From Methanoregula sp. (GTDB lineage Archaea; Halobacteriota; Methanomicrobia; Methanomicrobiales; Methanospirillaceae), in assembly GCA_023228295.1 (NCBI GenBank), contig JALOBP010000094.1:1-10728 (forward strand): a stretch of 10,728 bases of DNA. The letters run 5' to 3'. Below, piece by piece: positions 6,621-10,728 of the stretch. The stretch's first letter is position 1. Every line of letters starts with the position of its first letter. The position numbers and the translations under genes were made by a program. The notes under the pieces were generated by a model. The model was given only the letters and a program-made list of their open reading frames with translations. It was not told the origin of the DNA and ran no database searches.

Positions 6621-6868
6621 TGGCACGCCATGTTGCAGTCTTCCGGTTCCGGTCAGATCATGCAAAAAAGATCTATGACGCGCTCCAGCCGGAACTTCCC
6701 GATGAGGTAAATCCCCGCTCAACAACGCGTTGTGCGCTTGAAGGGATGGATACACTTGTCCTGACTGTTGACGCGCAGGATACCGCATCCCTCCGGGCAG
6801 CGCTCAACATGTACCTCCGGCTCGTGAATGTTGCAGATGAGGTTGTCAGTCTTGTTGAGAAAAACTGA
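6620..6868 (+). CDS. pcc1: KEOPS complex subunit Pcc1
   Basis: Pcc1 is the dimerisation subunit of KEOPS (Kae1, Bud32, Cgi121, Pcc1), which makes the universal t6A modification at tRNA position 37. The 82-residue size is typical. The sequence fits the family: FRFRSDHAKKIYDALQPELPDE near the N-terminus, then a CALEGMDTLVLTVDAQDTASLRAAL-like beta-alpha core (here split at about residues 36-60), and a final LNMYLRLVNVADEVV helix. An in-frame TGA lies at 6608-6610 and no ATG precedes the conserved region, so TTG at 6620 is the only sensible start. It is supported by GAGGG seven bases upstream. In other euryarchaea it sits in the same cluster between rpoP (or a Brix-domain gene) and prefoldin beta, as here. 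Confidence 0.93.
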   Translation: MARHVAVFRFRSDHAKKIYDALQPELPDEVNPRSTTRCALEGMDTLVLTVDAQDTASLRAALNMYLRLVNVADEVVSLVEKN

Positions 6869-6963
6869 TCTGTTATTTCAACAGTGAGATCGCACCCTTC
6901 GCGCGCGTGTTAAGGAATAACCCTTTTTATTCCCGGCGCCGATATTCTCTACAGGAGTTTAGT
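6869..6963 (+). promoter_or_regulatory. pcc1-pfdB intergenic region with two inverted repeats and pfdB promoter
   Basis: CTGTT-ATTTC-AACAG (6870-6884) forms a 5-bp hairpin directly after the pcc1 stop. Further on, GGAATAA (6914-6920) and TTATTCC (6927-6933) are perfect 7-bp arms around a 6-base spacer. CTTTTTATTCC (6923-6933) is a TATA-like element inside the second repeat, predicting a start close to 6955. GGAG (6954-6957) is the pfdB ribosome binding site. The promoter call is inferred from spacing. Confidence 0.45.
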
Positions 6964-7326
6964 ATGAACAATATCTCACCCAAAGTCCAGAACCAGATCG
7001 GGATGCTCCAGCAGATCCAGCAGCAGCTTCAGACCATCCTCCAGCAGAAAGCCCAGTACGAGATGGCAATCCGCGAGGCAAACCGTGCAAAGGAAGAGAT
7101 CAGCGACTCTCCTGAAGACGCGGTTATCTACATGAGTGTCGGCACGGTCATGATGCAGAAGAAGAAGGATGTCGTCGATGCCAAACTCACCGAGAAGGTC
7201 GAGACCCTTGAACTCCGTGTCAAGTCCCTGGAGAAACAGGAGAAGATGCTGCAGAGCAAGTTTGAGCAGCTCCAGGCCCAGGTCAAAGCGGCAATCGAGG
7301 GCAAGGGCGCCCCGTCCGCTGCATAA
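6964..7326 (+). CDS. pfdB: Prefoldin beta subunit
   Basis: Prefoldin is a jellyfish-shaped hexamer (two alpha, four beta) that captures unfolded proteins and passes them to the thermosome. The 120-residue sequence is the standard beta layout: an N-terminal coiled coil rich in Q and L (VQNQIGMLQQIQQQLQTIL, about 8-26), a short beta-hairpin centre containing DAVIYMSVGTVMMQK (near 52-66), and a C-terminal coiled coil (ETLELRVKSLEKQEKML). The ATG at 6964 has GGAG at 6954-6957. An upstream in-frame TTG at 6907 would add nineteen residues unlike any prefoldin and is rejected. It is the last gene of the informational block, ended by a T-tract. Confidence 0.96.
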   Translation: MNNISPKVQNQIGMLQQIQQQLQTILQQKAQYEMAIREANRAKEEISDSPEDAVIYMSVGTVMMQKKKDVVDAKLTEKVETLELRVKSLEKQEKMLQSKFEQLQAQVKAAIEGKGAPSAA

Positions 7327-7327
7327 T

Positions 7328-7337
7328 CCTTTTTTAT
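7328..7337 (+). terminator. T-tract terminator after pfdB
   Basis: CCTTTTTTATCC, with six Ts at 7330-7335, begins three bases after the pfdB stop. No stem precedes it, which is normal for archaeal intrinsic termination. It marks a likely end of the informational gene block. Confidence 0.55.
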
Positions 7338-7386
7338 CCTTGCACCCCGCCCAAACACTCATAGTATCCTGCATACCAGTCCTGTT

Positions 7387-7983
7387 ATGGATCACCTTGC
7401 AGACTTTCTGGCGAGTGGGCCGGCCCACCGGCTCCTTGTCATCAAGACTGCGGCGGATCATGCCTCGCAGGCGCACAAGGGCCAGCTGCGTAAGGACCGG
7501 AAAACCCCTTACATCACCCACCCGGCCCGGGTAGCGGGGCTGGTCGGGATGTTTAACGGGTCGCATGTGGCCATCATTGCTGCGTGGCTCCACGATGTAT
7601 ATGAGGACTGCACCCCGGAGTGGCTTTTAAAGACGGACAAGCTGGTTGATGGGCTGCCACTACCGGCCGATGACCGGCAGGATATTGCCGCGATAGTCGA
7701 TGCCATGACCAAGAAGAATACAATCTCCAAGAAATCTGCCCGGCTTTCCGACAGTCTCGACCGGATCCTTGGTGCGCCACCTGAAGCAACACTGGTCAAG
7801 CTCTGCGATCGTATCGACAACCTCCTTGACTCCGCCGACCGGAACGGGGGCTTCACGAAGCGCTACCTTGCATCGACTGACGAGCTCATCGACAAGCTCT
7901 CGATACGGGCTTCGCTATACGGGTATAATACGGCACTTGGGATTCTCGTGCAGATCCGGAACTCGAACCTGAAGAAGTTGTGA
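7387..7983 (+). CDS. MESH1/RelA-SpoT-type HD domain phosphohydrolase
   Basis: This 198-residue stand-alone HD protein matches the hydrolase half of RelA/SpoT and animal MESH1. The Mn-binding and catalytic pattern is complete: AHKGQLRK (29-36), YITHP with H45, the HD pair H69-D70 followed by ED at 73-74 (LHDVYED), and KLCDRIDNL (138-146) supplying D141 and N145. MESH1-type enzymes remove the 3'-diphosphate of (p)ppGpp, and human MESH1 also dephosphorylates NADPH. No synthetase domain is attached. Classical (p)ppGpp signalling is not established in methanogens, so the substrate is open. The ATG at 7387 lacks a ribosome binding site; CATAGTATCC (7360-7369) could be a TATA box for a leaderless transcript. 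It follows the pfdB terminator and converges on the isopropylmalate synthase gene, so it is probably a single-gene unit. Confidence 0.85.
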   Translation: MDHLADFLASGPAHRLLVIKTAADHASQAHKGQLRKDRKTPYITHPARVAGLVGMFNGSHVAIIAAWLHDVYEDCTPEWLLKTDKLVDGLPLPADDRQDIAAIVDAMTKKNTISKKSARLSDSLDRILGAPPEATLVKLCDRIDNLLDSADRNGGFTKRYLASTDELIDKLSIRASLYGYNTALGILVQIRNSNLKKL

Positions 7984-8126
7984 AAGTTCTTTTCTCTATG
8001 CTTTTGAATTTGCGATAGCCTCGCCGCCCCCCATGGGGCGCCCCCACTGCGGATCGTTAACTGGAACTCCTTATGGGGAACGTGAATGATTTCTTCAGCA
8101 GTGGGAAAAAGAGAAAAATGGGTTTT
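7984..8126. repeat. Convergent intergenic region with nested inverted repeats and T-tracts on both strands
   Basis: Two genes end towards each other here. On the plus strand a T-rich stretch (7987-8010) can end the HD gene; on the minus strand the complement of 8106-8118 reads TTTTTCTCTTTTT and can end the isopropylmalate synthase gene. Between them CGCCCC-CCAT-GGGGCG (8025-8040) is a perfect 6-bp hairpin. CCCACTGCGGA (8043-8053) is answered by TCAGCAGTGGG (8095-8105), arms matching at 10 of 11 positions around a 41-base centre. No convincing ORF or tRNA was found inside. Confidence 0.6.
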
Positions 8127-9644
8127 TTAAGCCCGGTTGATCATGTTTACGGCATTGACCAGCGCCTCGACCGATGAGAGGACGATGTCGTCTCCGCTGC
8201 CGCTGGCATCGAAGATCTTCCCGTGCTCGTCCTCGACGGCAATGGTCACGTGGCACATGGCATCCGCTCCTCCCGAGATCGCCTCGATATTGAACTCCTT
8301 GAGCTGGAGTTTCGAGGGGGTGATCCCGAGAATGGCGTTCAGCGCCGCGTCAACGGGACCGTTGCCGACCGCGGAGAAGACATGTTCCTTACCGTTTACC
8401 CTGGCCTTGACGCTTGCCGTAGGGATGACGTGGTTGCCGGTCATGATGGCGATGTCCTCCAGGCTGAACACCTTGTTGTCCAGCTCGATGCCCATGATTG
8501 TTTCAGCGATCTCGTAGAGGTCGGCATCGGTCACCCGCTTGCCGCGGTTGGCAACAGCTTTCACCTTCTCGATGATTGCATCGAGTTGCGGGTCGCTGGG
8601 CTCGATGTGGACGTCAGTGAGTATCTGCCGCACCGCGTGCCGGCCCACGTGTTTCCCGAGCGTCAGCCTGCGGCGGTGGCCGACCATCTCCGGTGTCATG
8701 ATTCCCGGCTCGAACGTGGCAGAGTTCTGAAGTACGCCGGCCGAGTGAATGCCGCTCTCGTGGGAAAAGACATTCTCGCCAACCACCGGCTGGATGGGTG
8801 GGATAGCAAGGCCGGAGAACCGGGAGACCAGACGCGAGGTTTCAACGAGCCGTGCCTTCTCAATACCGGTCTTAATCCTGAACATCGACTCCATGATCAT
8901 CACGGTCTGGGCAAGGTCGGCATTGCCGGCCCTCTCCCCAATCCCGTTGACGGTTACCTGCACCTGCGAAGCCCCGGCCTCAACGGCAGCTATGGTGTTT
9001 GCAACCGCGAGTCCGAAGTCGTTGTGGCAGTGGACGTCTATGGGGCACCTGACTTCCTTGTTGATGCGGGTGATCAGGGTCTTCATTGCAGACGGCGAGA
9101 TGACTCCAACCGTGTCGGGCACGTTGATGACAGTGGCGCCGGCATCGGCTGCGGTCTGGAACACTTCGATTAAGTAATCCCAGTCGGTCCGTGTGGCATC
9201 CATCGCCGAGAACATGCACAGGTCTGAGCGCTTCCGGATATGGCCGATAATGTCGGCCGTGATCTCGAGCACTTCCTTCCGGCTCTTGTTGATGGTGTTC
9301 TCCCGCTGGATATCTGAAGTCGGGATGAAGACGTGGACCATGTCAACATTGCAGTCAAGGCAGGTGTCGACATCGGCTTTCACCGAGCGGGCAAGCCCGC
9401 AGATCTTCGATTCCAGCCCGAGCTTTTTGATAGCCGTTACCGTCTCTTTCTCGGCTTTTGAAGATGCAGGGAAACCTGCCTCTATAGCGTGTACGCCTAT
9501 TGCGGAGAGCTGGCGGGCAATCTCGAGTTTCTGTTCAAATGTGAATGCAATACCAGGGGTCTGTTCTCCGTCACGTAATGTGGTGTCAAAAACAGTTATT
9601 TCTTCACGAGCATGGCTATCGGTGAAGAAAACGATCCCCCGCAA
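8127..9644 (-). CDS. leuA: 2-isopropylmalate synthase family protein (LeuA; citramalate synthase possible)
   Basis: The enzyme condenses acetyl-CoA with a 2-oxoacid: 2-oxoisovalerate for leucine (LeuA), or pyruvate for isoleucine if it is CimA. The 505-residue protein has the DRE-TIM metallolyase barrel with FDTTLRDGEQTPG (19-31), EAGFPASSK (55-63), metal ligands in VHCHNDFG (204-211) and VNGIGERAGNADL (232-244). Next come SHESGIHSAGVLQN (294-307) and LGKHVGRHA (329-337), then the C-terminal LeuA dimer/allosteric domain (about 385-505), so it is longer than AksA-type homocitrate synthases. EAGFP, CGLAR and NVPDTVGV favour LeuA over CimA from memory. Position 148 is Met in SAMDATRTD, where Glu is usual. 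The start is uncertain: TTG 9644 is the longest in-frame choice, and ATG 9663 reads in another frame until a run of five Gs. The minus-strand TATA near 9683-9694 fits either. Confidence 0.9.
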   Translation of the reverse strand: MRGIVFFTDSHAREEITVFDTTLRDGEQTPGIAFTFEQKLEIARQLSAIGVHAIEAGFPASSKAEKETVTAIKKLGLESKICGLARSVKADVDTCLDCNVDMVHVFIPTSDIQRENTINKSRKEVLEITADIIGHIRKRSDLCMFSAMDATRTDWDYLIEVFQTAADAGATVINVPDTVGVISPSAMKTLITRINKEVRCPIDVHCHNDFGLAVANTIAAVEAGASQVQVTVNGIGERAGNADLAQTVMIMESMFRIKTGIEKARLVETSRLVSRFSGLAIPPIQPVVGENVFSHESGIHSAGVLQNSATFEPGIMTPEMVGHRRRLTLGKHVGRHAVRQILTDVHIEPSDPQLDAIIEKVKAVANRGKRVTDADLYEIAETIMGIELDNKVFSLEDIAIMTGNHVIPTASVKARVNGKEHVFSAVGNGPVDAALNAILGITPSKLQLKEFNIEAISGGADAMCHVTIAVEDEHGKIFDASGSGDDIVLSSVEALVNAVNMINRA

Positions 9645-9664
9645 AATCCTTGCGAGTACTCATA

Positions 9665-9821
9665 CAAAATACTAAGCCTGCGGATTATATAAACAATCGC
9701 TGCACCAGAACCATCCCCAACACAGGGGGATCTATCCAGTCATGTACGTGATACAGGATATTCAGATGACTTCCGGCATCCATGGGATGATTATAAATAA
9801 AGATTGATTCCAGAGCGATTT
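9665..9821. promoter_or_regulatory. Divergent promoter region of leuA and the glycosylase-like gene
   Basis: On the minus strand GTTTATATAATC (complement of 9683-9694) is a near-ideal TATA box for leuA, predicting a start near 9662. On the plus strand ATTATAAATAAAG (9790-9802) is a TATA box predicting a start near 9820, at the ATG of the glycosylase-like gene, so that transcript should be leaderless. CATCC-ATG-GGATG (9777-9789), a perfect 5-bp inverted repeat, touches the upstream edge of that TATA box and could be an operator. No tRNA or convincing gene lies in the gap. Confidence 0.6.
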
Positions 9822-10430
9822 ATGGGAATTAATACGTTCACGTGCGATTATCCCTGTACAGACGTTTATAGGGGAATGATCTTCCCGAAGCCGGACTTCG
9901 ATCCCCGGAATATCAGGATTGTCATGATTTCAGAGTGTCCTCCTGCCAACCGGTCGGATTACTTCTACGAAAGCGGTTCCGGCGCCTTCTTCCAGACAAC
10001 ACAAACGGCATTCCGTGATGCGGGAGCTGTTATTGAATCCTATGAAGACCTGACACGGATGGGAATCTATCTCACGACTGCCATCAAGTGCAGTAAAACC
10101 GGTTATCTTGTTTCTGCAAAAACCATAAGAGAATGTGCGTCCCGGTTTCTGAAACCTGAACTGGACCAGTTCCCGGATATCCATATAATCATGTGTATGG
10201 GTGACTTTGCCATAAAAGCAGTTAATTACATCTATAAAGAAAAATACGGCAAAAATCCGATACCTGCGGGATCTACCTATAAAATACGCAAACAGGAACA
10301 TATCCAGAACGGCATATGTTTTCTCCCTTCTTATACCCATACCGGTGACAGTTTCAATATCGAAAAGGTGAAGCGGCAGATGATTGCCGAAGATATAAGG
10401 ACTGCCCTGAGTTACCTGAAGGCTCACTAA
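9822..10430 (+). CDS. Divergent uracil-DNA glycosylase superfamily protein with probable 4Fe-4S cluster
   Basis: The 202-residue protein follows the family 4/5 uracil-DNA glycosylase plan. NIRIVMISECPP (30-41) replaces the usual strand plus GEAPG loop; GIYLTTAIKC (81-90) matches the 'YITNVVKC' strand; IIMCMGDFAIKAV (122-134) matches 'VIVxLGxxAxxA'; and FLPSYTHTGD (167-176) sits where the HPS catalytic loop is expected. C8, C12, C90 and C105 fall where the four cluster cysteines of those families lie, with C-x3-C instead of C-x2-C at the N-terminus. Uracil removal or another base/nucleic-acid role is possible; the altered loops make true glycosylase activity uncertain. ATG 9822 is chosen because the TATA box predicts a start there; TTG 9804 would add six residues. 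Codons are visibly more A/T-rich (many AAA, ATA, TAT) than in the neighbours, suggesting an accessory or transferred gene. Confidence 0.7.
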   Translation: MGINTFTCDYPCTDVYRGMIFPKPDFDPRNIRIVMISECPPANRSDYFYESGSGAFFQTTQTAFRDAGAVIESYEDLTRMGIYLTTAIKCSKTGYLVSAKTIRECASRFLKPELDQFPDIHIIMCMGDFAIKAVNYIYKEKYGKNPIPAGSTYKIRKQEHIQNGICFLPSYTHTGDSFNIEKVKRQMIAEDIRTALSYLKAH

Positions 10431-10653
10431 CCCGGTTTATATAATATCGTCATAATCCGGCCGGCAGTCAGCCGCGGAGATTGCTGCCGGAACTGTCGTA
10501 AGGTACGTTCATGCGATGTCCGTTCCGGAACCGGTGTGCGCAGTTTTCCTGCCGGCCCCTGCCCGGGTTCGGATCTGCCTCAATTTCTCCAAAAAACCGG
10601 GTCGCGTTACGATACGTTTAATACAGAATTATCCCTACATTATTAGGCAGTGC
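10431..10653 (+). promoter_or_regulatory. Gene-free stretch with TATA box, hairpins and tRNA promoter
   Basis: TTTATATAATAT (10437-10448) is a strong TATA-like box with no ORF of any recognisable family after it. CCGGCAG (10461-10467) and CTGCCGG (10484-10490) form a perfect 7-bp stem; the same 3' arm occurs again at 10549-10555. GTTCCGGAAC (10522-10531) is a 10-bp palindrome. Near the end, GTTTAATAC (10616-10624) lies about 34 bases before the first base of the tRNA and is its probable TATA box. The first part may end the upstream gene or drive a small RNA (inference). Confidence 0.4.
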
Positions 10654-10728
10654 CCCGCCTTAACTCAGCCTGGTAGAGTGCGCGGCTGTAGATTGGTTTA
10701 CCGTCAAAGGTAACTGCGCGGCTACCGC
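10654..10728 (+). tRNA. tRNA-Tyr (GTA), intron-containing, 3' part beyond right edge
   Basis: C1 to position 7 is CCCGCCT (10654-10660), then T8 A9. The D arm is ACTC-AGCCTGGTA-GAGT (10663-10679) and G26 is 10680. The anticodon stem is CGCGG (10681-10685), then C32 T33 and anticodon GTA at 10688-10690, with G37 at 10691. C at position 1 (paired to G72, off the edge) is the archaeal tyrosine identity feature. The 3' half of the anticodon stem resumes at 10725 as CCGC, matching GCGG at 10682-10685, after a 32-base intron. The T arm, acceptor 3' strand and discriminator base lie outside the window. Any downstream tRNAs cannot be seen. Confidence 0.9.
10692..10723 (+). other. Archaeal tRNA intron at position 37/38 (bulge-helix-bulge)
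   Basis: The 32-base intron folds into a strict splicing motif. The 5' bulge is A36 G37 | A10692 and the 3' bulge is C10722 T10723 | A38 (10724). Between them is a 4-bp helix CTGT (10686-10689) with GCGG (10718-10721), using two G-U pairs. The intron tip is a TTACC/GGTAA stem (10698-10702 with 10709-10713) around a 6-base loop. Each bulge would be cut after its second base by the tRNA splicing endonuclease, giving an anticodon loop CTGTAGA. Confidence 0.88.

Noticed and set aside
8223..9173. Plus-strand ORF of 316 codons opposite leuA
   Set aside because: It lies wholly antisense to a clear isopropylmalate synthase; open antisense frames are expected with this GC-rich codon use.
9742..9807. 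21-codon ORF starting ATG 9742 in the leuA upstream region
   Set aside because: No family resemblance and no good ribosome binding site, and it overlaps the TATA box and operator-like repeat of the next gene.
10565..10585. GGGTTCGGATC resembling a tRNA T arm
   Set aside because: Position 58 would be G instead of the near-invariant A, the stem arms do not pair, and no D or anticodon arm precedes it.
10516..10713. 65-codon plus-strand ORF near the right edge
   Set aside because: It runs into the tRNA-Tyr gene and its intron and has no recognisable protein features.
1..10728. CRISPR array, insertion sequence, prophage or defence cassette
   Set aside because: No regularly spaced repeats, transposase or integrase motifs, or defence-type gene pairs were seen; nearly all the sequence is accounted for by housekeeping genes.

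Overview
The window comes from a methanogenic euryarchaeon, most likely order Methanomicrobiales (Methanoregula-like). The evidence is an archaeal informational gene set (L15e, Rpp30 and Pop5 of RNase P, proteasome alpha, SBDS, L37Ae, RNA polymerase subunit P, Pcc1, prefoldin beta), archaeal TATA-type promoters, T-rich terminators, GGTGATC-type ribosome binding sites, and a tRNA-Tyr with an archaeal-type intron. The order-level assignment is an inference from gene content and protein style; no search was run.

Layout. Positions 1-827 (minus) hold the N-terminal part of a RecJ/GAN-like DHH phosphoesterase that runs off the left edge. Divergent to it is a two-gene unit: the fused NAD(P)HX epimerase/dehydratase (871-2271) and moaC (2272-2739). 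After a promoter with small hairpins comes a plus-strand block of translation, RNA-processing and protein-turnover genes: rpl15e, rnp3, rnp2, psmA, SBDS, rpl37ae, rpoP, pcc1 and pfdB (2872-7326). Several genes overlap or abut, and further promoters probably lie before psmA, pcc1 and pfdB. This is the core of the archaeal 'exosome superoperon', but the exosome genes that often sit between SBDS and rpl37ae are absent. A MESH1/RelA-SpoT-like HD hydrolase (7387-7983) follows.

A convergent intergenic region with nested inverted repeats separates the HD gene from a minus-strand 2-isopropylmalate synthase family gene (8127-9644). Its divergent neighbour (9822-10430) is a more A/T-rich gene for an unusual uracil-DNA glycosylase superfamily protein. 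It keeps four cysteines spaced like those of a 4Fe-4S cluster but has altered active-site motifs. A 223-base gene-free stretch with hairpins precedes a tRNA-Tyr(GTA) gene, cut by the right edge inside its second exon. Its 32-nt intron at 37/38 folds into a proper bulge-helix-bulge.

Most of the window is housekeeping. The points most worth a second look are the exosome-less superoperon, the divergent glycosylase-like gene, the stand-alone alarmone-hydrolase-like HD protein in an archaeon, and a Met in the isopropylmalate synthase where a catalytic Glu is expected. I found no clear new multi-gene system, CRISPR array or mobile element.
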